In this document: piece by piece, positions 52,195-61,331 of the stretch | Layout of the letters: each line of letters opens with the position of its first letter | Numbering within the stretch: position 1 is the first letter of the stretch | Source of the DNA: CAVUWL01 sp963787415 | GTDB taxonomy: Bacteria > Actinomycetota > Thermoleophilia > Solirubrobacterales > 70-9 | Length of the DNA stretch: 64,000 nt | Reading direction: 5' to 3' | Assembly (NCBI GenBank): GCA_963787415.1 | Contig: CAWBCO010000003.1 | Span: forward strand, 372,001 to 436,000 | Program-made: the position numbers and the translations under genes | The notes under the pieces: model-generated | What the model was told of the DNA's origin: nothing | Seen by the model: the letters and a program-made list of their open reading frames with translations, nothing else | Databases searched by the model: none

Positions 52195-54053
52195 ACCGCT
52201 GGCTGCTCGGCAGCTTTGACCCCAGCGATCGAGGGGATTGCTCGCGATTTGGCGCCGCGCTGGCGCCGAATGCCACTACGGAGCTCAATTTCGCGCCGCT
52301 TCGCCTCGCCTGCAGCGGTCCCCGACCACGCGCTCAGGATCCTCTCTGCCTGCTCGATGGACACCTCGACAACGCCGCTCAGATTCGCCACCAATTGGGT
52401 CGAGGGGCTGCAGCGGAGGAGGAGCTCCTCGGCGCCGGCTATCGGCGCTGGGGGCGCGGGCTTCTCGAGCGCCTGCGCGGCGATTTCGCCCTGATCCTCT
52501 GGGACCCCGCCCGCGGTGAGGGGTTGATCGCGCGCGATCAACTCGGGGTGCGGCCGCTCTTTTTGTACGAGTTTGCTGGAGGCCTTCATTTCGCCAGCGA
52601 GATCCGCGATCTCTTGGCGCTCCTACCGAGCCGCCCGCCGCCCGATCCGACCGGCGTTTCGCACTGGATCGCGCTCAGCACCCGGCCGGGGAACGAGTCC
52701 CTGTATGCGGGAATCAGCCGCCTCGGGCCGGGTGAGGTCGTCCTCTTTGACCGGCACCGCTACCGCCTGCAGACCTACTGGACCCCGCGCTTTGAGCAGC
52801 AGGCCGAGCCGCCCCCAGCCGAGCTCGCCGCAGGGATCCGGGGCGCGCTTCAGACATCGGTGCGGCGGCGGCTTGCCTCGCCGGGGCCCGCCGGGGTCCT
52901 GCTCAGCGGCGGATTGGACTCAGCTTCCGTGGCGGCACTCGCTGCCCCGCTGGCAAAAGGCGAGCTCTATGCCTGCTCTGGCACCTTCCCCGATCATCCC
53001 GCCGCAGATGAGTCAGAGCTGATCGCGCGGCTGACTCGCGATTTGGCGCTTTCTGCGATCGGGGTTGAGGTCCGTGCCGGGGGGTTGCTTGCCAGCGCCC
53101 TTCAGTACCTGCAGGCATGGCAGATGCCGCTGCTTGGCTGGGGTGACTTCTGGACCCTCCCCCTGATGCGGATCGCCGCAGCTCGGGGAGTGAGGACGCT
53201 TTTGGGAGGCGACGGAGGCGATGAGCTCTTTGCTCCGCGCGGCTACCTGCTTGCAGATCGCCTCCGCCAGGGACGCCCCGATCACGCCCTCGCCCTCGCC
53301 CATCAGCTGCCGGGGGGCGGGGCGGGAATTCCCCGCCGCGAGCTGGCCAGCACGCTCGCAACCCTTGCCCTTGGCGGTGCGCTTCCCTATCGCCTGCAAA
53401 AGCTCGGGCAACGAGCGCTTCCCCGCCGCCAGGCTCCGGCCTGGCTGCGCCGCGCCGCGCGGCGAGATCTGGCCGGCTCTGAGGATTCCCACGCCTGGAA
53501 GCGCCTTGACGGACCGCTTTGGTGGGCTCATAGCGCAGATGCGCTCAGTCGCGGGATCGATCGAGCCGGAGTCTTCGAACACCAGCGTCGCAGGTCCGCT
53601 TCGGCCGGCCTCAGCACCCGCCACCCTCTGTTTGACCTCGATCTGGTCGAACTGGCGCTGCGGGCACCCCCGCAGGCGAGCCTCGATTGCCGCTTCGGGC
53701 GTCCCCTGCTGCGGGCGAGCATGGCCGGATTGCTCCCCGACGCGGTGCGCCTGCGCCGCGATAAGGCATGGTTTCACTCGCTGATCGTCGATTGCCTAAA
53801 CCGATCAGACCGCGCGCTGATCCGCTCGATCCTGATGAGTCCGCGGGCTGAGCTGGGGGCCTACGTCGATCTCGGCGAGATGCGCGCCGCCCTCTTTGAC
53901 AGCGATCAGGCCCTGCGCCGCAATCCCTTTCAGTGGATGTGGCAGGTTTGGAGGCTGCTGACCGCGGAGCTCTGGCTGCGAAGCCAGAATTCCTCGCTCG
54001 GCGAACTGGGGTTAAACCCGCCTCCAAGCAAGGCCCAGATCGGCACCCACTGA
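52191..54053 (+). CDS. Lasso-peptide cyclase (C, asparagine-synthase-like)
   Basis: A 620-residue protein with an N-terminal Ntn-like domain lacking the Cys2 nucleophile (MNRWLLGSF) and a C-terminal ATP-pyrophosphatase domain. The PP-loop VLLSGGLDSASVAAL (about 238-252) is intact, and LLGGDGGDELF (about 338-348) supplies the second nucleotide-binding element. This is the arrangement of lasso macrolactam synthetases, which adenylate the ring Asp/Glu side chain and close it onto the N-terminal amine. The GTG start overlaps the kinase TGA. It is followed after 139 bases by the precursor gene. Confidence 0.87.
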   Translation: MNRWLLGSFDPSDRGDCSRFGAALAPNATTELNFAPLRLACSGPRPRAQDPLCLLDGHLDNAAQIRHQLGRGAAAEEELLGAGYRRWGRGLLERLRGDFALILWDPARGEGLIARDQLGVRPLFLYEFAGGLHFASEIRDLLALLPSRPPPDPTGVSHWIALSTRPGNESLYAGISRLGPGEVVLFDRHRYRLQTYWTPRFEQQAEPPPAELAAGIRGALQTSVRRRLASPGPAGVLLSGGLDSASVAALAAPLAKGELYACSGTFPDHPAADESELIARLTRDLALSAIGVEVRAGGLLASALQYLQAWQMPLLGWGDFWTLPLMRIAAARGVRTLLGGDGGDELFAPRGYLLADRLRQGRPDHALALAHQLPGGGAGIPRRELASTLATLALGGALPYRLQKLGQRALPRRQAPAWLRRAARRDLAGSEDSHAWKRLDGPLWWAHSADALSRGIDRAGVFEHQRRRSASAGLSTRHPLFDLDLVELALRAPPQASLDCRFGRPLLRASMAGLLPDAVRLRRDKAWFHSLIVDCLNRSDRALIRSILMSPRAELGAYVDLGEMRAALFDSDQALRRNPFQWMWQVWRLLTAELWLRSQNSSLGELGLNPPPSKAQIGTH

Positions 54054-54079
54054 GGACCCGAACCCTACTTTTTTCCTCC

Positions 54080-54106
54080 TTGAAACCGCGATCCAGAGTC
54101 TATGCT
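54080..54106 (+). promoter_or_regulatory. Likely promoter of the lasso precursor gene
   Basis: TTGAAA (54080-54085) and TATGCT (54101-54106) are separated by 15 bases, slightly short of the ideal 17. They sit in the only intergenic gap of the operon, 87 bases before the precursor ATG. A separate promoter would let the precursor be made in excess over its enzymes. Confidence 0.45.
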
Positions 54107-54192
54107 TGCTGCCCAAGGCTCGCCACCGCAATTGTCAGCAATGGTTGCCTGGCGCCGTCAGGTGTCTGCTCAGAAAATAAGGAGTGCCGCAG

Positions 54193-54390
54193 ATGACTGA
54201 GAACAACCACACCGTTGAGAGTAAGGGCCCCGCGGCCTATGAAGTCCCGGCGGTGATCGACTACGGTGACCTGCAGGAGCTGACCGCTGCCTGTCTCGGT
54301 GGCAGCGGCGGGGATGCCGGCTACCCCGGTCACATCGGCGGCTACAGCGTCGGTTTGAGCAATCCCGCGGCGCAGTGTCATTCCGGTTAG
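54193..54390 (+). CDS. Lasso-peptide precursor (A)
   Basis: A 65-residue precursor. The leader (residues 1-32) has the B1-recognition motif Y-x-x-P (Y16, P19), then DYGDLQELT; Thr31 is at the usual penultimate leader position. The predicted core (33-65) starts Ala-Cys-Leu-Gly-Gly-Ser-Gly-Gly-Asp, giving an Ala1-Asp9 nine-residue ring. The tail carries ten glycines in total with Cys30 and ends C-H-S-G. If the core began at Cys2 the ring would have eight residues. AAGGAG lies 9 bases upstream of ATG 54193. The core is long for this class. It is downstream of its own likely promoter and follows the cyclase. Confidence 0.88.
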   Translation: MTENNHTVESKGPAAYEVPAVIDYGDLQELTAACLGGSGGDAGYPGHIGGYSVGLSNPAAQCHSG

Positions 54391-54593
54391 CCGGCTCCAC
54401 ACTCCCTGGTTTCTAGATTGCGGGGCGCGGCGCGGCCGAAGGGCACGACTTAGAGCAGGGCTGCGCCTGGAATTTGTTTCACCCGGTTGCGCTGCAAACG
54501 CATAGAGCGCTGGGGTAATTCACTGCGATTTGGTTTGCTCGGGAGCTGGGCAGACGATCAGAAGTCTGGGGGCGAGAGTCGCGTTTGTAGGTT

Positions 54594-55300
54594 GTGTCAG
54601 TAGCGACCCAGACCGAGCCCCAGACCGATGGCGGGGGAGCCTGGGGTGAGGGGGTCCAGGTCGCCCTGCTCAGCTCCCAGCCAGATCAGCTCGGGATCGC
54701 CTCATTGCTTGAATCGGTCGGCTTGGGGATCGAGCGCTTTGAAGAGCTTGGAGGCGCTCGGTGAGCAAGCGCCAGGGGCCTCGCTGGTCTTGCTTTGCAT
54801 CGAGGGGGCTCTCTCAAGCGCGGTCGCTGAGCGTCTCGGGCCGCTTCGGCGGGAAATCGGTCCGCTCCCGATTGTGATCGTCTGCTCCCAGATCCGCCCC
54901 GGGGAGCTGCGCGCGGCAATCGCCGCCGGGGCGAGGGGGGTGGTACTTGAGGGGGATCTGGAGCTGCGCGCTGGTGCCCTGCCTGAGCGCGGCGCTGGCC
55001 GGTCAGATCTGCGGACCCGCCCAGCACTCACGACAGATCGAACCGGCGGCCCTTTCCTCCCGCGAGAAGCAGATTCTCGGACTCGTCGTGATGGGCTACA
55101 TGAACAGCCAGATCGCAGAGCAGCTGTTTCTCGCCGAAAGTACGGTAAAGAGCCACCTCTCCTCGGCCTTTGCCAAGCTCGACGTGCGCTCCCGCCATGA
55201 CGCTGTCGAGTTCATCCTCGATGCCGAGCGCGGCCTCGGCCTCGGGATCCTTGCCCTCGGGGGAGACCCGCTGCCAGCTGCCACCAGCACCGCATCACGG
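54594..55300 (+). pseudogene. LuxR/NarL-type response regulator, frameshifted
   Basis: Three frames join to one protein. An N-terminal part from GTG 54594 (VQVALLSSQPDQLGIASLLESVGLGIERFEEL) runs to about 54760. A middle receiver-like part (SLVLLCIEGALSSAVAERLGPLRREIGPLPIVIVCSQIRPGELRAAIAAGARGVV) runs to about 54965. The C-terminal HTH part follows (LSSREKQILGLVVMGYMNSQIAEQLFLAESTVKSHLSSAFAKLDVRSRHDAVEF). The receiver shows no clear phospho-acceptor Asp in the usual LLD setting, so it may be an atypical regulator. Its end is unclear, because the HTH frame runs without a stop into the next gene. Position suggests control of the lasso or polysaccharide genes. Confidence 0.65.
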
Positions 55301-55318
55301 ATTGAGCGGTCGCTAGGC

Positions 55319-56274
55319 GTGGCCACCCTACTCGTAGCCTCAACCGGCGGGCACCTGAAGGAGCTTCACTATCTGCACCGACGACTCTCACACGTCGCCG
55401 CGACCATTTCGCTGGGTGACTTTCGATACTCCCCAGAGTCGATCGTTACTCGATCAAGAGTCAGTTGACTTTGTCCCTTCGTCGACAGCCGCGATTAGGT
55501 CAACGTGATGCGAAATGTATCCGCGGCGCGGCGGATACTGAGTGACCCCGAGGTCGATACCGTGGTCAGCACCGGAGCGGCAGTTGCCCTCCCTTTCATG
55601 ACGCTGGCGCGCGCTAAGCAGATTGTTTTGTCACTACATTGAGAGCTCGACCCGCGCCGACGGACCCTCAATCACCGGGCGAATGTTGAGCAGGGTTCCG
55701 GGGATCAACCTCTATGCCCAGTATCCGGGCTGGGCCGGAGCGGTTGGTGCTACCGCGGCTCGGTGTTTGATTCCTTTCAGCCCGCCGGCTCACCCCGAGC
55801 CAGCTCGGGGCTTCGCAAGGTCGTGGTCACCTTGGGCACCTGTCATCACGGGTTCTCGCGGCTGATCGACGCCTGCTAGAGATATTGCCGCCCGAGGTGG
55901 AGGTGCTCTGGCAGACGGGCAACACCGATACCGCGGCCTCGGGATCTCAGCGCACTACGAGATCCCCGAACGGGATCTGAAAGCAGGCGATGCGCGAGGC
56001 AGACGTGGTCATCTCCCACGCCGGAGCCGGAACGGCGATCGCCGCCCTGGAGCTCGGAAAGTGCCCACTGATCGCTCCCGCCGGGTGGCCATGGGGCGAG
56101 CAGATCGATGATCACCAGATCCAGATTGCCCGAGAGCTCGATGATCGCGGCCTCGCGATCTCAGTCGAAGCCGACCAGCTCAGCTACGAGGACTCCTCAT
56201 GCGGCGCAAAGGGGGCAGTCACGACGCGCCTTCAGACCCCCTGCTTTGCGATGTCGGGTGATGGGGCGGCCGGC
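55319..56274 (+). pseudogene. PssD/PssE (Alg14/Alg13)-like glycosyltransferase, frameshifted
   Basis: Several frame changes, but the order of motifs is intact. TLLVASTGGHLKELHYLHRRLS (from GTG 55319) comes first, then SAARRILSDPEVDTVVSTGAAVALPFMTLARA, HYIESSTRADGPSITGRMLSRVPGINLYAQYPGW, KVVVTLGTCHHGFSRLID and finally EADVVISHAGAGTAIAALELGKCPLIAPAGWPWGEQIDDHQIQIA. The first half is the PssD/Alg14 membrane partner and the second the PssE/Alg13 donor-binding half, here adjacent or fused, whereas the pair at 21158-22182 is split. The upstream regulator frame runs into it. Confidence 0.75.
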
Positions 56275-56277
56275 TGC

Positions 56278-57597
56278 TCAGAGAGCTTGGGCCGCAAGCA
56301 GTGCGTAGAGTGCCGCGGCGGAGCGCTCCGCGTTGAAGTCGGCTGATAACCTTCTCCCTGCCGCCAGCTCCCAATCGGCGACGCAGCGAGCGATCGGCCG
56401 AAGAGGCGCTGCAGCGCCTCGCGCGAGCTGACCGGCCCGGCCGGGGGCGATCAGCAGACCGCTCGCGGCCGTCTTCGATCAGCTCGGGATGCCGGTGATC
56501 CTGGTGCTGATTACCGCAAGCCTCATCGCCATCGCCTCCATCAGCACCACCGGGATGCCCTCGGCAAAGCTCGGCAGGCAAAAGATCGAGGCGCCTTGCA
56601 TAAGAGCCCATGAATCTCCTCCTGGCCGACGGCGCCGGGGAACGTGACCTGCGCGGCGATCCCCAAGCCTCGGCCAAACGTTCAAGCACCGGCCGCGTCC
56701 TGACCATCTCCGGCGAGCGTCAGCTCACCGGCGTCCGTGCTCGGTCAGCTGCGCGACGGCCTGCAGCAGAACCGCCTGGCCCTTCTCAGGCACCAGACGA
56801 CCGATGCAAGAGGATCTCGGGGATCGCGCTGGGGACGGCTCCGATTTCCGAAGCGGGGTGAATTGCTCGATCGGGATACCAACGTGGATGACATGAAGCT
56901 TATCCCATAGCTCTGGGTCGCTCAGCGCCATCAGCTGGCTGCGTGCAAAATCGCTGATGCACACGACGAAGCGGGCGTAGCTGCATCTTCTCGGCCAAGC
57001 GAAGTGGCGGACTTCGAAGAACTCGGTGGGTCCATGCATCGTGAAGCTCCACGACCAGGGATGATCAGGTTCGAGCGCAGAGCCGATATGAGCAGCCAGC
57101 AGGGCGACATCTGCGGCCGCATTGGCGAGGTGGACATGGATGTGGCGCAGGCCACGTCGGCGGCACTCGATCCCAGAGCATGACCGACTCGACGAAGTAA
57201 AAGACCTGCCAGAGACGCCCGCGCAGGCCCGCTGGGGCTAGTCGCAGCGCGAAGAGCAGGGTCGAGAGATACGCCGATGGGGCTCTGAGCAGCGAGCCTT
57301 GAGGTGTGCGCCAAGCAGCCGCCCCAGCGGGGAGGAAGGATCGTCAAGGTGCTCTGAAATGCACGCGATCGGCATCGGCGAGCAGATGATCGGAGTCGGC
57401 ACGGCGGATTGAGAAGGTGGTGATCTCTGCGCCGAGACGGCGCAGGGCATCGACCTCCCTGAGGACGAAGGTGTGCGAGATCGCTGGGTACAGGGAGCAG
57501 AGGTAGGCGATCTTCAGCGGCGGGGTCTGAGCGTCAGCCGCGTCGCTCGCGGGACGCCGACTCGAGCGGACGCTCGGCGATTGAGGTCAGCGCTCAT
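56278..57597 (-). pseudogene. Family 4 glycosyltransferase, frameshifted
   Basis: A GT-B protein of about 430 residues in many frames. The segments in order are KIAYLCSLYPAISHTFVLREVDALRRLGAEITTFSIRR, VVCISDFARSQLMALSDPELWDKLHVIHVGIPIEQFTP, GRLVPEKGQAVLLQAVAQL, LPSFAEGIPVVLMEAMAMRLAVISTRITGIP (donor site with EGIP and the second Glu) and the end FNAERSAAALYALLAAQAL. The ATG at 57597 overlaps the GT2 stop by 11 bases (ATGAGCGCTGA). At least six indels separate the parts. Confidence 0.75.
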
Positions 57598-58863
57598 TGC
57601 CTCGATGCCAGACTCTGCAGGCGCCTCGCGCTCGGTCCTTGCCCAGGATGGTCGGTCCGCGCCCGCTCAGCAGTCGAACGTAGAGGGCAACCTTGTGCGA
57701 TCAGCGCGGGCGCGACAAGGCAGGGCCCGGTAGACCTGAGCGGGCGCGCGCACCAGTCGAGGCCGCCAGCACGAATGCGCATCTGGGCGGCGAGCGGTTA
57801 GGCAGCAGGACCACCAGGCGCTTGGAGCCCAGGAGCAGACCGCCGAGCAGCGAACAGGCTGCCTGCGGCGAGCAGCGATTGAGGCGGGACCAGGCACTCC
57901 AGGCCGGCGTGCATGCGGACGAGGTCGCGCTCGAGCAACCCCCGAAGCACGAGCCGCGGGCTCCAGTGGCGGATCAGCTGCAAGCTTTCCCTGCTCCCAG
58001 CGCGCCTGCTGAGTCGGAGCTTCCCCGCAAAGAGGTCGGCATCGCCGAGCTGACCGAGGCGTCGGCGACGAACTCGACTCGCTCCCCGGCCAAGACAAGG
58101 CGCATGTGATATTCGCCGTCCTCGCACGAGGCCCGATGCTTGTCCATGGTTGGCGTTCCAGCAGGATCTCTCGTAAAGGCCATGCCGGTGCCGACCAGAC
58201 CGCAGGACAGACCGAGCCGTTGCTTACCCAAATAGCGGACCGTGTTCATCAGCGCAAACGCGCCAAAGCGCAGGGCGAGGTGGTGGAGGCCCGGGGTTTG
58301 CGGCGAGGTAGTTGACCTGCACTGCGCTTGCTCCCGAGCGCAGGCGCCGATCGATCGCGCCCAGCATGTTTGCGGAGGCGATGCAATCAGCGTCAAGCAC
58401 AACGACGCCGTCAAATCCGCCCCCTCGATCCTTGATCGCTTAAGGGCCCAGATCAGGGCGTGGCCCTTGCCACGCAGTGCCGGCTCCCGCCGCTCCCAGA
58501 CCTCGGCGCCGGCGCCTCGTGCCAGCTGCGCCGTCTGATCGCTGCAGTTATCGGCAATCACCACCGTCTCTCGGCTCTCTGGCGAGGGTAATCGCAGCGC
58601 CCAAGTGCGGCCAGCGTGGCACCGATTCCGTCCTGCTCGTTATGCGCGGGAATCAGGACAAGAGTCTCGATCTGGCCCGCGGATCGGAGTTGGCAGGAAG
58701 CGCTGGCTCCTTGGTTTGGCGCTCGTCGCGGGCGGCAGGAGCAGCGCCAGCAGGTAGGCACTTGATGCCGCCAGGGCGCCCTGGATTAAAAGCAGCGGCC
58801 GCGGAGGGCGATCGCCATAGCCCGGGACTCGGCAAACCTGGGTGAGCGTTTGGGCGGTTTCAT
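57587..58863 (-). pseudogene. Membrane-bound family 2 glycosyltransferase, frameshifted
   Basis: The N-terminal membrane span (LLLIQGALAASSAYLLALLL) is followed by the GT2 catalytic part LVLIPAHNEQDGIGATLAAL, then VIADNCSDQTAQLARGAGAEVWERREPALRGKGHALIWAL, and DKHRASCEDGEYHMRLVLAGERVEFVADA. C-terminal spans follow (LECLVPPQSLLAAGSL, YRALLVAPALIAQGC). This is the architecture of N-acetylglucosaminyltransferases that extend exopolysaccharide. The frame changes several times. It overlaps the downstream GT4 start. Confidence 0.72.
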
Positions 58864-58873
58864 CAGCGATGGA

Positions 58874-60126
58874 TTAACGAAGCCCGACGGTCAAAAAGTG
58901 CGCCGGCGCTGCGTTGGGGCGACCGCTAACGCACTGGGCTGCCCAGAGGCGGCCGATCGCCAGCCCGTAGCGGCGCAGGACGCGGACGCTGTGGCCCAGT
59001 CTCGGAGAGGCGATCGCTGTCGGCGCCCCGCCGATCTCGCCCGCAGGACCTCACGCGGGGGGGCGATCTGGCGTCTGAAGAACCGAGCCAGCCCGGCCAG
59101 GGGCGCCAGCATGCCGTCGATCAACCCCATCTCGGCGTTGATCTGGGCCTCGGTGCCGCGGGGCAGGGGGTCGGCCAGGCCACCGCGACGCGGCCGCGGA
59201 TCCCGAGGCGCGTCGAGCTCGCCAGAACCCAGTCGCGGGCAGGCCGACCGCATCGGCGGCCGCCCGGGCGGCCGCGGAAGAAGGGCGCCGGCGATGGCCG
59301 GATAGGCTACGATCAGCTCATCGAGGGACCCCCTCTTAGTCCTCGGGCGTTGGCGTCCCACCAGGCGCCGAGGTCGGCGCATGCCTAAGGCTGAGGAAGC
59401 CGTCGCGGGCGTAAAAGAGCAGCAGCGCGGCGAGCTCATCGACCGGCGCCGGTCGCCAGTCGACTTGAGCTCAGACCCGGGGGCGCCAGCAGGCGATCCT
59501 GGGCGAATCGCGACTCATACCAGTGGATGCGCCAGTGAAGCTCCACCGGTGGCAGCTCGCCGCTCAGTGGAGCAAGGCGAAGTGCAAAAGGCGGCGTGAC
59601 CATCGCCTGATAGTGGGTCGGACTGGCGTATCCGAGCCCGCGCACGGCCTCCACCGCCCGATGCGATCTGCTCCTTTGCAACCAGCAGATCGATGTCGGC
59701 GGAGGGACGCCGCCCCGCTTCGCCGTAGAGGCTTTGACCGAGCCAGGGCCCTTCAGCGGCGCTGAGCGAACCCCGGCATCGGCAGCGCCTCATGAACCGC
59801 GCGTGATCAGCTGCAGAAATGCGTCCTGGCGGCGTCGCCTGCTTTCTGGCGTCCGCCACCCCGGCAGCGAACTCCTGAGTGGCCTTTCCCTTGGCAAGAT
59901 CGATAAGGCGGGGACCGAGGGTCGGAAGCAATCGCCGGCGGCTTGAGTATGCTCGGCGAGCGCGGGCCAACTGACCAGGCGGCGAGGCCTCGGCGGTCGG
60001 CTCGTTCTCGCTTCGACGCAGCGCCGTGGCGGCGCTCAGCAAGATCAGCCGATCCTCGACGCTTTGAGGACGCTTGCCCACCGCTACCCGCTCGGATGCC
60101 TTGGAGCCCGGGCCGTGCAGCGCCAT
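58874..60126 (-). pseudogene. Nucleotidyltransferase-like protein of exopolysaccharide loci, frameshifted
   Basis: Segments are VEDRLILLSAATALRRSE, GEAGRRPSADIDLLVAKEQIASGG (the R..DiDLLV motif of the NTP_transf_5-type family), LHWRIHWYESRFAQDRLLAP, DELAALLLFYARDGFLSL, and the end AEMGLIDGMLAPLAGLARFFRRQIAPPREVLRA. Proteins of this family recur in exopolysaccharide clusters; their substrate is unknown. The N-terminus is uncertain: the 60126 ATG lies in the end of the lipoprotein frame, so the real start may be about 60060. Frames change repeatedly. Confidence 0.6.
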
Positions 60127-61172
60127 CCTCAGCAGCTGAAGGTGGCTCCAGGGGAAGCTGGCGAGCAGCTGGGTGGGGTACTTGCCTTCGAAGTAGCCGC
60201 GCGGACCGGCGTAGGGATTGCCCCGAGCGCGATCGGATCTTGCGCGTAAAAGGCGATGTTTGCGGTTCGATCTCTGACGAAGATCCCGTAGCGCTGGGCC
60301 GCTTCGGCGATCATCCGGGTCAGCCTCGGCAGGTGCAGGGCCGCGAGGTTGAGGGTCGGGTCAAGTCGCAGGTGCGCTCCCTCCGGCAGCGACAGCGGGC
60401 TCTGGCTCGTGCCGTCGGTTCGTTCGCCGGTGAGGCAAAGACGCCCTGGCGGATTTCGGGCAGGGCGATGCTGAGGGCGTGATTGATCTCGCCGCGGCGC
60501 AGATCTTCGAGCGTGATCAGCCCCCCTGCGATCGATAGGGAGGAGGCTGAGGCACCCCAACTTGACTGCGCTCCAGGCCAGGCCGCGGGGCCATAGACCC
60601 CCGGGTCGGCAGAGGCGTTGCGCATCGCGCCGCCCCAGGATGCCTGCCAGCCGCTGGGGCCGCGGGCGAGGCGCCAAAACTCCCAGAGGCGGTCGCTGCT
60701 CGGCTGCCAGATAACCAGCTGTGCATCGCTGCCGCTCGCGGGCACGGGCCCCCGGCGGTATCGGGACCGCCCGCCAGGCACTGCGCAGGGCCGCGGCCGG
60801 CGCAGTGCCAAGCGTCAACCGCACCCGTACGGTGCGGCTGGCGCGACCGGCACCGTGTAGATCGGGACGCTGTAGGAGGTGGTGTTGATCCACGGGCCGC
60901 TCTTCAGCGCCTGCTCGCTTGCCACCTCGGCGTTGAGTGCGCCGATCAGCCTTGCCGATTCGGGTCAAGGGGCGCGCTTGGCGAGAGCGGCGTGTTCCAA
61001 AAGCTGCTCGGTGCGAAAAACCGAAAGGGCTCGCGGTCTGGCCGGCCGCGCCTGGGAATGTGGCCGGAGGGTCCGGTCTCGCGGTCGAGCTGGCGCAGCC
61101 GAGAAGGAGCAGGCAAAGACCGATCAGCGCCGGGGCGCCCAGCCTCGAGCCGCCCGCGACAAGCCCTCGCAC
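60115..61172 (-). pseudogene. Secreted lipoprotein of unknown function, frameshifted
   Basis: A lipobox signal sequence (APALIGLCLLLLGCASS) begins the gene at 61172. Later frames give VIWQPSSDRLWEFWRLARGPSGWQASWGGAM, GVYGPAAWPGAQSSWGASASSLSIAGGLITLEDLRRGEINHAL, and EGAHLRLDPTLNLAALHLPRLTRMIAEAAQRYGIFVRD, ending near HLQLLRMAL. The blocks are well conserved in appearance, with Trp-rich and LDP segments, and hint at an extracytoplasmic carbohydrate-active or -binding role, but I do not recognise the family. It follows the Wzy-like gene on the same strand. Confidence 0.55.
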
Positions 61173-61331
61173 GGGGCGCGTTCTGGATCGTCGGTTGTCT
61201 TGCTCACCGCGCGCTCGCCCCTCGCTCTGCGGGGCGCCCGATCGGCAATCCGGCCTCGACCGTCGAGTCCACTCCGACCAAGGGCCGCCGGGGGCGGGAC
61301 CGGGTCCCCACTCGGTGAGCGCTCGGTCCCA

